From the NCBI RefSeq assembly GCF_013041615.1, contig NZ_JABEPQ010000003.1:124001-188000 (forward strand): DNA of 64,000 bases. Reading direction: 5' to 3'. Of the stretch, positions 34,619 to 43,460 are shown in pieces; position 1 is the first letter of the stretch; every line of letters begins with the position of its first letter. Source of the DNA: Knoellia koreensis. Its GTDB lineage: Bacteria; Actinomycetota; Actinomycetes; Actinomycetales; Dermatophilaceae. The translations under genes were made by a program, and so were the position numbers. Under the pieces are notes generated by a model that worked only from the letters and a program-made list of their open reading frames with translations, had not been told where the DNA came from and searched no databases.

Positions 34619-35119
34619 GTGAGGATCCGGACGCGCGCAGCGGTGGCCATCTCCATCCTGGTGGTGATGGCGTCCGCCGCGTGCACGCGTGAAGCTGCGC
34701 TGACGGCTACGCCCACCGTCTGGCCGACCGCCAGCGGGGCCAGCTCTGCCGGCGGCGGCCACACTTGCCTTGTCACCGTGCCCGACGCCACCACCACGGA
34801 CCGGGGCGACCTTCCCGATCGGCCAGCAGGAGCGAACGTTCTCTGGTACCCCGGTCTCAACGCCACCGCATGCCGGACGTGGCACACCACCATCGACGCC
34901 GCCACGGCCCGCGCCCTGGTCGCCGACCTCAAGGCCCTGCCCCGCCGGGAAGGGAACTTCAACTGTCCGATGGACGACGGATCCTTCGCGCAGGTCTGGT
35001 TCGGGGTCGACGACCACGCCGTCAGTTTCCGGATCGGGTTGCGGGGCTGCGCCTTCGACGTCCCGTCGGACCTTGGTCACCTTGGTGCGTGGCCCGACGG
35101 TATGCCGCGCGCACACTGA
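34619..35119 (+). CDS. Putative secreted lipoprotein, unknown function
   Basis: A 166-residue protein with a lipoprotein signal: VRIRTRAAVAISILVVMASAAC, cleavage before the cysteine of the SAAC lipobox. After a Thr/Ser/Ala linker comes a compact domain with four further cysteines (HTCLVT, ATACRTW, FNCPMDD, RGCAFDV), which could form two disulfides outside the membrane. GTG 34619 is the chosen start; the frame is open further upstream, but that part is unlike a signal peptide. No domain recognised. It lies between the toxin-antitoxin promoter and DUF2200 and may belong to the same acquired segment. Confidence 0.6.
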   Translation: MRIRTRAAVAISILVVMASAACTREAALTATPTVWPTASGASSAGGGHTCLVTVPDATTTDRGDLPDRPAGANVLWYPGLNATACRTWHTTIDAATARALVADLKALPRREGNFNCPMDDGSFAQVWFGVDDHAVSFRIGLRGCAFDVPSDLGHLGAWPDGMPRAH

Positions 35120-35167
35120 GCCACACGGCATACCCCACGCTCGTGGCGGCGAACTAGGCTGCCGGCC

Positions 35168-35512
35168 ATGAGCCGAATCTTCACCACCAGCGTCGCGTCG
35201 GTCTACCCGCACTACGTGACCAAGGTCGAGAAGAAGGGGCGCACCAGGGCCGAGCTCGACGAGGTGATCGAGTGGCTGACCGGGTTCGACGAGGCCGAGC
35301 TCAAGGGGCACTTGGACGACGAGACAACCTTCGAGGACTTCTTCGCGCAGGCCCGGCTCAACCCGAACGCCACCCTCATCACCGGCAGCGTCTGCGGGGT
35401 GAAGGTCCAGGAGGTCGAGGACCCCCTCATGCGCAAGATCCGCTACCTCGACAAGCTGGTCGACGAGCTCGCCAAGGGCCGGCCCATGGACAAGGTCCTG
35501 CGCGCGGGCTAG
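35168..35512 (+). CDS. DUF2200-family protein
   Basis: A 114-residue soluble protein starting [25 protein letters not shown], then [24 protein letters not shown], and [22 protein letters not shown]. These match the DUF2200 family closely across its length. TAGGCT is 7 bases before ATG 35168, so it is leaderless. The biological role is unknown; the fold is thought to be helical and the gene usually stands alone. Confidence 0.9.
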   Translation: MSRIFTTSVASVYPHYVTKVEKKGRTRAELDEVIEWLTGFDEAELKGHLDDETTFEDFFAQARLNPNATLITGSVCGVKVQEVEDPLMRKIRYLDKLVDELAKGRPMDKVLRAG

Positions 35513-35639
35513 CTCCGGACGCGGAGGACTGTCACCCGCGCGGATCCTGTCGAGCCGCGCTGCCATGACAGCGCGGGCGGACGAGGTGAGCGCGGGTGTT
35601 GGTCGAGCCTCACCTGGGTGCCCCGCATAGGGTCGAGGT

Positions 35640-36737
35640 ATGCCGCAGACAGTCAAGGGAGTCGTGTCGCGCGCCAAGGGCGCGCCCGTGGAACTGGTGG
35701 ACATCAGCATTCCCGACCCGGGGCCGGGCGAGGCGGTCGTGCAGGTGCAGTCGTGCGGGGTGTGCCACACCGACCTGCACTACCGCGAGGGCGGGATCAA
35801 CGACGACTACCCGTTCCTGCTGGGCCACGAGGCCGCCGGCGTCGTCGAGTCGGTGGGCGAAGGTGTCATCGAGGTCGCACCCGGCGACTTCGTGATCCTC
35901 AACTGGCGCGCCGTCTGCGGGCTCTGCCGCGCCTGCGCCAAGGGCAAGCCGTGGTACTGCTTCAACACCCACAACGCCACGCAGAAGATGACGATCGCCG
36001 AGGGCGACGACGCCGGCATCGAGCTCTCCCCCGCCCTGGGCATCGGTGCGTTCGCCGAGAAGACCCTCGTCGCGGCGGGCCAGTGCACCAAGGTCGACCC
36101 GGAGGCCGACGCGGCCGCTGTCGGGCTGCTGGGCTGCGGAGTCATGGCCGGGTTCGGTGCGGCGGTCAACACCGGTGGCGTCGGGCGAGGTGACTCCATC
36201 GCCGTCATCGGCTGCGGCGGGGTCGGCAACGCGGCCATCGCCGGTGCGAAGACCGCCGGGGCCACCACGATCATCGCTGTCGACGTCGACCCCCGAAAGC
36301 TCGACACCGCAACGAAGTTCGGCGCCACCCACACCGTCAACGGCAAGGACGAGGACGTCGTCGAGCGCATCAAGGAGCTCACCGGCGGCTTCGGCGCGGA
36401 TGTCGTCGTCGAGGCCGTCGGCCGGCCCGAGACGTACGAGCAGGCGTTCTACGCCCGCGACCTCGCTGGCACCGTCGTCCTCGTCGGCGTTCCCACCCCG
36501 GACAAGCAGGTCACCCTGCCGATGATCGAGATCTTCGGACGCGGCGGTGCGCTCAAGTCCAGCTGGTACGGCGACTGCCTCCCCAGCCGTGACTTCCCCA
36601 TGCTGGTCGACCTCTACCGGCAGGGTCGGTTCGACCTCGACGGCTTCGTCTCCGAGCGGATCGGCCTCGGCGACATCGAGGATGCGTTCACCAAGATGGA
36701 ACACGGTGACGTGCTGCGCTCGGTGGTGGTGCTCTGA
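35640..36737 (+). CDS. mscR: S-(hydroxymethyl)mycothiol dehydrogenase (formaldehyde dehydrogenase)
   Basis: Zinc- and NAD-dependent oxidation of the formaldehyde-mycothiol adduct to S-formylmycothiol, 365 residues. The catalytic zinc ligands are in [10 protein letters not shown] and LLGHEAAG, the structural zinc cysteines in [15 protein letters not shown], and the NAD site in [11 protein letters not shown]. The long [10 protein letters not shown] stretch is typical of the mycothiol-dependent branch. TAGGGT lies 6 bases before ATG 35640 (leaderless). The next gene overlaps its stop by one base and probably encodes the next enzyme of the pathway. Confidence 0.95.
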   Translation: MPQTVKGVVSRAKGAPVELVDISIPDPGPGEAVVQVQSCGVCHTDLHYREGGINDDYPFLLGHEAAGVVESVGEGVIEVAPGDFVILNWRAVCGLCRACAKGKPWYCFNTHNATQKMTIAEGDDAGIELSPALGIGAFAEKTLVAAGQCTKVDPEADAAAVGLLGCGVMAGFGAAVNTGGVGRGDSIAVIGCGGVGNAAIAGAKTAGATTIIAVDVDPRKLDTATKFGATHTVNGKDEDVVERIKELTGGFGADVVVEAVGRPETYEQAFYARDLAGTVVLVGVPTPDKQVTLPMIEIFGRGGALKSSWYGDCLPSRDFPMLVDLYRQGRFDLDGFVSERIGLGDIEDAFTKMEHGDVLRSVVVL

Positions 36738-37399
36738 TGGCCGCCCTGCCTGAGCTGCAACCGTCCAAGGGCGGCGTGCGCGTCGAGCTCGTCGTCACCT
36801 CCGGCCAGTTCGAGCTCGACGGCGGCTCGTGGGACGTCGACAACAACGTCTGGGTGGTCGGCGACGACTTGGAGTGCGTCATCATCGACCCGGCCCACGA
36901 CGGGCGACGCATCGTGAAGTCAATTCCTCACGAGCGCAAGGTGATTGGCGTCATCGCGACTCACGCCCACAACGACCACATCAATGCGCTCGGCGAGGTG
37001 TGCGACTCCACGCGCGCCCCGGCATACCTCCATCCGGACGACCGGGTCCTGTGGGACCAGCTCTATCCGGTCACCCCCGACCGTGAGCTCGCCGACGGCG
37101 ACACGCTCACCGTCGGCGACGTCGACCTGCACGTCATCCACACGCCCGGCCACACTCCCGGGGCCGTCAGCCTCTACGCGCCACAGCTCGGCGTCGTGTT
37201 CACCGGAGACACGCTCTTCAGCGGCGGCCCCGGCGCGACGGGCCGCTCCTACAGCGACTTCCCGACCATCATCGACTCGATCCGCGACAAGCTCCTGACG
37301 CTGCCCGACGAGACGGTCGTCCTCACCGGGCACGGCGACTCGACCGTCATCGGCGCCGAGGCACCGCACCTCCAGGAGTGGGTCGACCGCGGCCACTGA
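36737..37399 (+). CDS. MBL-fold hydrolase, probable S-formylmycothiol hydrolase
   Basis: A glyoxalase II-like zinc hydrolase of 220 residues. Metal ligands are ATHAHNDHINALG, HTPGHTPGAV, VFTGDTLFSGGPG and LTGHGDST. Coupled by a one-base overlap (TGATG) to mscR, as is usual in actinobacteria. The pair would convert formaldehyde to formate with release of mycothiol. Family and metal site are seen; the substrate follows from gene order. Confidence 0.88.
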   Translation: MAALPELQPSKGGVRVELVVTSGQFELDGGSWDVDNNVWVVGDDLECVIIDPAHDGRRIVKSIPHERKVIGVIATHAHNDHINALGEVCDSTRAPAYLHPDDRVLWDQLYPVTPDRELADGDTLTVGDVDLHVIHTPGHTPGAVSLYAPQLGVVFTGDTLFSGGPGATGRSYSDFPTIIDSIRDKLLTLPDETVVLTGHGDSTVIGAEAPHLQEWVDRGH

Positions 37400-37430
37400 G
37401 GCCCGCGGGGGCGAACCGCCGAGGGAGCCC

Positions 37431-37679
37431 TCAGTCCAGGTAGTTCTCGACCGTCGAGGCCGACCGCACCTGCGCGTCGTCGGGGTTCTCGCCGAACTCG
37501 CGCCGCGCCCGACGCTGCCGCAGCAGGTCCCAACACTGGTCGAGCTCGACCTCGATCGCCTGGAGCCGCTGGTGCTCCTCGCCGGGCGTGATCTTGCCCT
37601 CGCCGAGCTGACCCCGCAACGAGTGCTCCTCGTCGATCAGGCCCTGGATGCGCTGCTGGATGTCGGTGTCTTCAGCCAC
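37431..37679 (-). CDS. DUF2630-family small helical protein
   Basis: An 82-residue protein forming a helical hairpin: IQQRIQGLIDEEHSLRGQL, then GEEHQRLQAIEVELDQCWDLLRQRRARR. The DPDDAQ-like segment ENPDDAQVRSASTVENYLD ends it. Start is GTG 37679, with GATAGT 6 bases upstream. Found alone in many actinobacteria; function unknown. Confidence 0.88.
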   Translation of the reverse strand: MAEDTDIQQRIQGLIDEEHSLRGQLGEGKITPGEEHQRLQAIEVELDQCWDLLRQRRARREFGENPDDAQVRSASTVENYLD

Positions 37680-37737
37680 CCGTCCACTATCCCACTGGGC
37701 TCTTCCCGCGGCGAGGCCAGACTGCTTTCATGGACGC

Positions 37738-39672
37738 GTGGCACCCGCAGGTGTCGGCAGCCGGGCGTCGCTGGCCTGCGTCGTGGCCAGGGGCGCCTCC
37801 GTCGCGGGTCTGCCCGGTGCCGTTGATCGGCTGGCGCCGACGCTGCACGGCACCGCGGTGGTCCTCACCCGTCTGAGCCCGCCGACACCGGCCAGTTCCG
37901 CCGTCGTGCACGCGGTCGTCGAGCTGCTCCACGAGCGTGGCTGCGACGAGGTCGTCGTCGCGGGTCGGCTCACGGTCGCCGACCGCGACCGTGGGCACCA
38001 ACGCTTCGGTGACCTCGTCGCAGGTGCCGGACTCCTCGGCGTCACCTCGCACGGACGCCGGTATGCCGTCGCCGACCTCGACGCGGACCTCGCTGACGCG
38101 CCTTTCGCGCCCACGAGCGTCCTCCACGGGCGACCGTGCAGCCTCACCTGGGCGACGGCCGACTGTCGCGTCGTCGTCGGACGAGCCGTCACCGACCTCG
38201 TCGACGGGTATGCCGCCTCGCTGGCAACGGTCCTCACCGCCGTTCCGGACGTGGCTGGCGCCGAGGCCGCGGACGTGTGCGTCGACCTGCTCGGGCACAT
38301 CCCCGTGGACCTGGTGGTCGTGGACGCGCTCGAGCCATCGGTGGGAGCCGACGGGGCGCGACTGAGACGGGTGATCCGGGACGAATCTCTCGTGGTCGCA
38401 ACGGATCCGGTGCTTGCAGACACTGCCGCGGCGGCCCTGCTCGGCCAGGACCGGTCCGCCTCCCGACTGGTCGCGCGTGCGGTGGAACGGTTGGACGCCA
38501 GCAACGGCGGCACGGTCGGCGACCTCCGTCCCCTGGCTGGCACGGGTGTGGCCTCCCCGTCGCCCAGGCTGCGCGCGGCCGCTCGCGCGGTGTGCGCCGA
38601 GCCGCGGCTGGAGCGCGTGTTGCACGCGGCGGTTGTGCCCACCGGGGAGGATCCGACGGATCGGGGCGACCCAGTGCTGGCTGCGCTGCGCGGGGTCCTC
38701 ACGCCGCTGGTCGAGGGGGCCGGCGACGTTGCAGGAGAGGTTGCCCTCGAAGGCATCCTCGCCTTGGTCCACGGACTCGCGCACTCCCGTCAGTCGTGGG
38801 CGACGAACCTCGACAAGGAGGCCGTGGACCGGCGTGAGGTGCCGCTCGGGTTCGACCCCGCGGCATACGCGCCCGATCTGTATGCCGGTCTGCCCGACTT
38901 CCTCGCACCCTTGGAGGACCTGCTGGGTGACCTTTCGGCGAACCAGGACGGGATGCGCTGGCGACTCGTCGATGGCGCGACCGTGTTCGCGATCGAGCGA
39001 CACGTGCGCGCTGACTTCGACGCCTGGGTGGCACGGGTCGACGTGGGGGCCGGCATCAGCCTCATGGCCGACTACCTCGGCGGCCGGCGGGTGCCGGTCG
39101 ACGGCGCCCCCGACCCAGACGTCACGTGGCAGGCCGAGCGCAACCTCTACCTGCCGCAGCCCAACTACCTCGCACCGTGGGGTGCCCACCCCATCGACGT
39201 GTGCAAGATCGAGCAGGTGGAACGACGCGCCGACCTCCACCGGCTCACTTGGCGAACAGTCCACTCCCCCAACGGATCTGCCACCTTCGACGATGGCAGC
39301 CTCACCTTTGCCCGCACACCGGACGGGGTGTGCATCACCGTGTCTGGGCGCCAGCAGTTCTCCCTCCCACCCGCGTGGGCGGGCGTCGACCTCGACCTGT
39401 GGCCCGAGGTGCGAGACCCCTTGCTGGAGGAGGCCTACCGGAGGTTCTTCACCTCCACCTTCGACAACCTCGAGGCCTGCTTCGAAGGACGCGAGTTCCG
39501 CATCGGCAGACCGCCGCCCGAGCCGGACGAGCCGCTGCTCACGGCCTCGGTCAGCCTGCTGCTCGCGGCCGCGCAGGAGTGGCTGGCCGAACGTTCCGGC
39601 AGCAGCGCCACGCAGGACGACGAGAGCCTGCTCGACGCCGACGGCTTCACCCATGTGCGAGGCGCGCGATGA
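37738..39672 (+). CDS. DUF362-related protein with unknown C-terminal region
   Basis: A 644-residue cytoplasmic protein. Residues 15-290 resemble DUF362: VVLTRLSPPTPASSAVVHAVVELLHERGCDEVVVAG, then DLLGHIPVDLVVVDALEPSVG and VVATDPVLADTAAAALLGQ. The iron-sulfur cysteines found in many DUF362 proteins are missing. Residues 330-644 are not recognisable; they include a Trp/Tyr-rich stretch (QAERNLYLPQPNYLAPWG) and a beta-rich segment. The start is GTG 37738, the first plausible codon after a long shadow frame. Its stop overlaps the epimerase ATG by 4 bp. The pair converges on the six-gene operon at 40.8-44.8 kb and may act with it. Confidence 0.65.
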   Translation: MAPAGVGSRASLACVVARGASVAGLPGAVDRLAPTLHGTAVVLTRLSPPTPASSAVVHAVVELLHERGCDEVVVAGRLTVADRDRGHQRFGDLVAGAGLLGVTSHGRRYAVADLDADLADAPFAPTSVLHGRPCSLTWATADCRVVVGRAVTDLVDGYAASLATVLTAVPDVAGAEAADVCVDLLGHIPVDLVVVDALEPSVGADGARLRRVIRDESLVVATDPVLADTAAAALLGQDRSASRLVARAVERLDASNGGTVGDLRPLAGTGVASPSPRLRAAARAVCAEPRLERVLHAAVVPTGEDPTDRGDPVLAALRGVLTPLVEGAGDVAGEVALEGILALVHGLAHSRQSWATNLDKEAVDRREVPLGFDPAAYAPDLYAGLPDFLAPLEDLLGDLSANQDGMRWRLVDGATVFAIERHVRADFDAWVARVDVGAGISLMADYLGGRRVPVDGAPDPDVTWQAERNLYLPQPNYLAPWGAHPIDVCKIEQVERRADLHRLTWRTVHSPNGSATFDDGSLTFARTPDGVCITVSGRQQFSLPPAWAGVDLDLWPEVRDPLLEEAYRRFFTSTFDNLEACFEGREFRIGRPPPEPDEPLLTASVSLLLAAAQEWLAERSGSSATQDDESLLDADGFTHVRGAR

Positions 39673-40721
39673 AGGTCGCAGTCACCGGGGCCACCGGGCT
39701 CGTCGGCCACCAGGTCGCACGCGCCGCGCTCGCCGCTGGGCACGACGTGGTCGCCATCACGCGCGAGCGTGGTCCCGACGTCATGACCGGTGCCGGCAGG
39801 GCCCCGCGCAGGGTGGCGGCACTGACCGACGCCGAGGCCCTTCGTGAGGCACTCGCCGGGGTCGACGGTCTCGTGCACTGCGCCGCGGTCTACGCCTACG
39901 GGCCGGCGCACGCGGCCGAGGTCGACCGGGTCAACACCGAGGGCACGGCCACACTGCTGGCCGCGGCGGCCCGGGCCGGCGTCGCGCGCGCGGTGGTCAC
40001 GTCGTCGAGCGTGACCTGCGGGTCGAGCGTCCCTCCGACACGACGCACCGAGCACGACCACCTCGCCGACGAGCCCGCACCGGCCTACTACGCGAGCAAG
40101 GTGGCGCAGGAAGAGGCGGCCCTCGACGCCTCCCGCCGGCACGGCATACCCGTCGTGCTCGCCCTGCCCACCGTCGTGCTCGGCGGGCCATTCGCGAGGC
40201 TTGGTCCGAGCAACGCGATCGTGCTGCGCTACCTGCTCGACCCGACCCGCAGCACCTTCCCCGGCGGGTGCAACGTCGTCGACGCCCGCGACGTGGGGGC
40301 CGGCCACATGGCCCTCCTCGAGTCCGGTGCGGCCGGCGAGCGCTACCTGCTCGGTGGTGACGACCTGACCTGGCGCGCCATGCACGGCCTGGTCGGCGAG
40401 CTGGCCGGGTTGCCCGGGCCGTTCGCCGAGCTGACGGCCGGCAGCGCGTGGGCTGTCGCGGCCGTGACCGAGTGGTGGGCGGGCGTCATGGAGCGAGATC
40501 CGTTGTCCACCAAGGAAGAAGCGAGCACCGTCGGGCGCCACTACTGGTACTCCAGCGCCAAGGCGCAGGAGCTCGGGTATGCCGCGCGGCCGGCTCGCGA
40601 GGCCGTGGCCGCCTCGTTGGCGTGGCTGGCGGTGTCACCCGACCTGCCCCGCTGGGTGCGCGAGACCCTGCGCCTGCACGGGGACGTGCGGACGGCACGT
40701 GAGCTGGTCCCCCACCCCTGA
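39669..40721 (+). CDS. NAD-dependent epimerase/dehydratase (extended SDR)
   Basis: A 350-residue Rossmann-fold enzyme: MKVAVTGATGLVGHQVA for NAD(P), VVTSSSVTCG as the serine strand, and the catalytic YYASK. It resembles dihydroflavonol reductase or 3-beta-HSD-like members, which act on sugars, sterols or ketones. ATG 39669 overlaps the DUF362 stop (ATGA), so the two proteins are made together. The final 60 residues (YWYSSAKAQELGYAARP) are typical for the family. Substrate unknown. Confidence 0.85.
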   Translation: MKVAVTGATGLVGHQVARAALAAGHDVVAITRERGPDVMTGAGRAPRRVAALTDAEALREALAGVDGLVHCAAVYAYGPAHAAEVDRVNTEGTATLLAAAARAGVARAVVTSSSVTCGSSVPPTRRTEHDHLADEPAPAYYASKVAQEEAALDASRRHGIPVVLALPTVVLGGPFARLGPSNAIVLRYLLDPTRSTFPGGCNVVDARDVGAGHMALLESGAAGERYLLGGDDLTWRAMHGLVGELAGLPGPFAELTAGSAWAVAAVTEWWAGVMERDPLSTKEEASTVGRHYWYSSAKAQELGYAARPAREAVAASLAWLAVSPDLPRWVRETLRLHGDVRTARELVPHP

Positions 40722-40754
40722 CGCGCGCCGCTTTCCCTGATGGGGACCAGCCGG

Positions 40755-41471
40755 TCAGGCGACGACCTCCACGGTCACGTCGAGCAGCGCCTCGTCGCCA
40801 CCGGTGACCTGGAGCGTCCCCTCGTAGCGGTCGCCGACGGCAGCCTGGGCGGGGTCGAGGTCCACCTCGAGCCGGACCTGGAACTCCTCGCCGGGCGGGA
40901 TCGTGACCCGCCGCGGGTCCACCCGCAGCGTGGCGTCGACGACCAGGCCGTTGGCGTCATGCAGCTCGCTCGGGGTCAGCTCGACGCGGCGTGCGCGCGG
41001 GTGCCGGTTGACGACGGTGACCGTGGCCTGGGCCGTCTGGCCGAGCACCCCCCGCACCACGACCGCCGAACGGCGCGACGGCTCCTCGACCTCGACGTCA
41101 GGTGGGGCCGAGGACGTGCCGTGCGTGGTCGGACCGGATCCGTGGGCGGTGGATCCCCTGGCCGGGCGCGATCTGCCGGCGGTGCGCGTCTCGCTGAGGA
41201 CCCGTGCGGCACTGCGTGTCCCCAACGCCATGAGCTCCGTGGCGTAGTCGATCCCGAGTGCGCCGACTTCCTGCCAGTAGCGCGCACCCTCTCGGGCTGC
41301 GGCGTCGAGGTAGGCACGGCTCGTCGTCGTGCGGTCGACATCGCCCGACAGGGTCGCCCGCCCGAGCTCGAACGACTGCTTCGCGAGGTCGGTCTGGCTC
41401 TGGAGGGCCCGGCGGGCCAACTCGGTGATGCGGGCAAGGGTCTCGTCCGTGCCGGCGTTGCGCTCGTCCAT
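40755..41471 (-). CDS. Phasin-like helical protein with C-terminal Ig-like domain
   Basis: A 238-residue protein, last gene of the six-gene operon. Residues 1-100 are amphipathic helix without glycine or proline breaks (ARITELARRALQSQTDLAKQ, YWQEVGALGIDYATELMAL), similar in pattern to polyhydroxyalkanoate phasins. A Gly/Ser/His/Pro linker (residues 100-128) leads to a beta-sandwich like an Ig or COG1470 domain, with RRSAVVVRGVLGQTAQATVTVVN and LHDANGLVVDATLRVDP. AGGAGG precedes ATG 41471. It looks built to sit on a particle or granule surface and display a domain; that is inference. Confidence 0.55.
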   Translation of the reverse strand: MDERNAGTDETLARITELARRALQSQTDLAKQSFELGRATLSGDVDRTTTSRAYLDAAAREGARYWQEVGALGIDYATELMALGTRSAARVLSETRTAGRSRPARGSTAHGSGPTTHGTSSAPPDVEVEEPSRRSAVVVRGVLGQTAQATVTVVNRHPRARRVELTPSELHDANGLVVDATLRVDPRRVTIPPGEEFQVRLEVDLDPAQAAVGDRYEGTLQVTGGDEALLDVTVEVVA

Positions 41472-41482
41472 GGCAAGGCCTC

Positions 41483-41944
41483 CTAGCAGCAGCAACCGCA
41501 GTCGCAGCCGACGTCGACGGGCTCACACTCGGCAGGCAGCACCACGACCGCCACCCGTTGCGGTTTCGCGCAGCCCTCGAACCGCACGTCGGCATATGCG
41601 CTCGCGCACGACTCGACATCCCCACCGTCATGCGGCAGGCGCGCTGCGGCCCACTGCTCTTGCGCGGCGTCCTTGGCCTGCTTGGCAGCTGCCCGTGACG
41701 GCTTGGGTGGTGGGCCATCCTGGCCCTTGGTGTTGGTCGTGGCACGAGGGCTGACCAGCAACCGCACGATGCGGTCCTCACACGGTCGCAGGGTCAGCTC
41801 GGTCTCCTCCAGCCGCGCCCGCACGTCGAGCCCGTCCCCGTCGCAGACCTGCCACGGGCCGACCTCGAGGGTGACCTGCCGTTCCCGTCGCCACGGGTTG
41901 TGCAGCCGGAACGGCACGACCCGCACCTCACCGGCCCGCGCCAT
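41483..41944 (-). CDS. Cys-tailed beta protein of the six-gene operon
   Basis: A 153-residue protein of unknown family. Residues 1-75 form a beta domain (VRVVPFRLHNPWRRERQVTLEV), residues 80-110 a Lys/Ala/Pro linker, and the last 12 residues are VGCDCGCCC with five cysteines, a likely metal or cofactor site. Additional cysteines are at VCDGDG, RPCEDR, ESCASAY, EGCAKP and AECEP. ATG 41944 overlaps the previous stop by one base (TGATG), which decides the start over upstream GTG codons. No match to a known domain. Confidence 0.6.
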   Translation of the reverse strand: MARAGEVRVVPFRLHNPWRRERQVTLEVGPWQVCDGDGLDVRARLEETELTLRPCEDRIVRLLVSPRATTNTKGQDGPPPKPSRAAAKQAKDAAQEQWAAARLPHDGGDVESCASAYADVRFEGCAKPQRVAVVVLPAECEPVDVGCDCGCCC

Positions 41945-42312
41945 CACCACGACGTCGGCATCGGGCACACAGCAGTCACAGGCGTCCGGCAGCAGCCACG
42001 CACCTCGCCCTGGCCGCCGCAGCCGCAGCCGCACTTCGACGTCCCACTGCCGGACTTCCCACAGCCAAAACCAGTTTCGTCACCGTCACCGTGCTTGTGA
42101 CCGTGGTGGCGGTGGTGGTGACCGCCGTGGTGCGGTTTCGCGCCCGGCTGGGCACGCGGCATACCCAAAGCGCTCGTCCCGGCCTCAGCAAGAGGTGACC
42201 AGGCCTGCGCCCACTGGTCCCACGCGGTGTTCGACTGGTCCAGCCACTGCTGAACGGCCTCGGCGAAGCCGTCGCGCAGGGTGGTGAGGTACTCCGGTGC
42301 GATGGTGCTCAT
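41944..42312 (-). CDS. Helical protein with His-rich and Cys-rich metal-binding tail
   Basis: A 122-residue protein. Residues 1-45 are amphipathic helix (YLTTLRDGFAEAVQQWLDQ), phasin-like. Residues 58-78 are extraordinarily histidine-rich, HHGGHHHRHHGHKHGDGDE, followed by FGCGKSG, CGCGCGG and GCCRTPV, eight cysteines in all. This combination suggests binding of nickel, zinc, copper or iron. ATG 42312 overlaps the Ig-like protein's stop (ATGA). It belongs to no family I recognise. Confidence 0.6.
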   Translation of the reverse strand: MSTIAPEYLTTLRDGFAEAVQQWLDQSNTAWDQWAQAWSPLAEAGTSALGMPRAQPGAKPHHGGHHHRHHGHKHGDGDETGFGCGKSGSGTSKCGCGCGGQGEVRGCCRTPVTAVCPMPTSW

Positions 42313-43010
42313 GTGCGCTCCTCGGGTTGGGTGCGGGGCAGGATGATGACCTCGATGTCGGCCGTGCCGACCGGCATTCGGGCGAGGTGGCGGCGCGTCG
42401 GGTCGAGGTCCGGCACCGTGAGCTCGGAATCGACGGCCACGGAACCGCCCGGAGGGACGACCGGCGCGTCGGGGACGGTCAGCGTGACGTCCGGCCCCGG
42501 GTCGGGGCCGCCGTCATCCGTGCGGGCGAGGGTCGTCACGGCCAGGGGGATCGGGACGTTCCCGTCGTTGACGACGACCAGGGTGAAGGCCAGCGCGCCC
42601 GGGGCTGCGAGGAGCCGACGCGGGCTCACGCGGACCGCCGGCTCGGGCTCGACGATGAGCCGCGCCGGCCGGCGGATGCCGCCGACCTCGAGCTCTGCGG
42701 CCTCCTCCCCCGGTGCAGTCGTGCGTGCCAGTCCGAGGGTGACCGGCACCGCCGCGGTCGCCCCGGGTGGGATGAGCGCGGTCGCTGTGCCCGACAGGGT
42801 CGGCTCGCCCTCGCGGTGCAGCACCGCACCGCGGACGGCGACGCGTTCGTCGACGGCGTTCGCCACCGTCACCGTGCCGCGGAGCCGCCCGGGCGGACCG
42901 ACGAGGATGAGCGGCTCGTCAGGTGGCGACGCCGGCGTGGCCGGCTTGCGCTTCGACGAGGCGGCGGCCTTCGAGCGGCGGGTGGCCGGTGTGCGGCGGG
43001 CGGTCGGCAT
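42309..43010 (-). CDS. Two-domain Ig-like protein with basic N-terminus
   Basis: A 233-residue protein. The first 28 residues are rich in Arg, Lys, Ala and Thr (TARRTPATRRSKAAASSKRK), like a DNA- or polyanion-binding arm. Two beta-sandwich repeats follow, about residues 35-125 and 130-225, each with the pattern 'L..PGG..A.VPVTL' typical of COG1470-like Ig folds. No signal peptide is seen, so it is cytoplasmic. It lies 9 bp after the Thr-rich protein gene and overlaps the His-rich gene by ATGA. The basic arm plus Ig domains would suit a scaffold. Function unknown. Confidence 0.6.
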   Translation of the reverse strand: MPTARRTPATRRSKAAASSKRKPATPASPPDEPLILVGPPGRLRGTVTVANAVDERVAVRGAVLHREGEPTLSGTATALIPPGATAAVPVTLGLARTTAPGEEAAELEVGGIRRPARLIVEPEPAVRVSPRRLLAAPGALAFTLVVVNDGNVPIPLAVTTLARTDDGGPDPGPDVTLTVPDAPVVPPGGSVAVDSELTVPDLDPTRRHLARMPVGTADIEVIILPRTQPEERT

Positions 43011-43019
43011 GGGTTCAGC

Positions 43020-43460
43020 TCACAGGTCGATGACGACGGGGCCGTGGTGCTCGGGCCGGATGTGCGTGGTCGTGGACCCGCGCACCGTGATCGCGAACAG
43101 CTCGAGGCCGAGGACGGTCAGGCCCCACGTCTGCTCGTAGGGCGTGCAGACCTCCGTGGCCGGTGGCGGCCCGAGCTCGAGGCGCACGCAGGTGTCGACC
43201 GCGACCGGTTTCAGGTCGACGCTGGCCGTGGTGTCGACGCTCGAGGTGCTCGTCAGGGACGCGGTCGTTGTCACCGGTTCGAGGGTGATGGTGGCGTCCG
43301 AGTGGACCGTGTTCTCACCGTTGTTGGTGTTGGTCGTGCCGCCGGCCACCGTGAGCTTCATGGCGTCGAGACCGGTGAGCGTGGAGGTGACGTCGGCCGT
43401 GACGTCGTGGCTGAGGGTGCTGCCGCCGAAGACGGTGCTGTCGATCGTGTAGTCGGCCAT
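43020..43460 (-). CDS. Thr-rich all-beta protein of the six-gene operon
   Basis: A 146-residue protein in which Thr, Ser and Val alternate over most of its length (TVFGGSTLSHDVTADVTSTLTG, then LTSTSSVDTTASVDLKPVAVD), suggesting a repetitive beta-strand or beta-helix structure. Two cysteines (DTCVRLEL, EVCTPYEQ) flank the C-terminal third. The protein has no signal peptide and no known domain. ATG 43460 overlaps the beta-propeller gene's stop by one base. It is probably a structural partner of the propeller protein. Confidence 0.6.
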   Translation of the reverse strand: MADYTIDSTVFGGSTLSHDVTADVTSTLTGLDAMKLTVAGGTTNTNNGENTVHSDATITLEPVTTTASLTSTSSVDTTASVDLKPVAVDTCVRLELGPPPATEVCTPYEQTWGLTVLGLELFAITVRGSTTTHIRPEHHGPVVIDL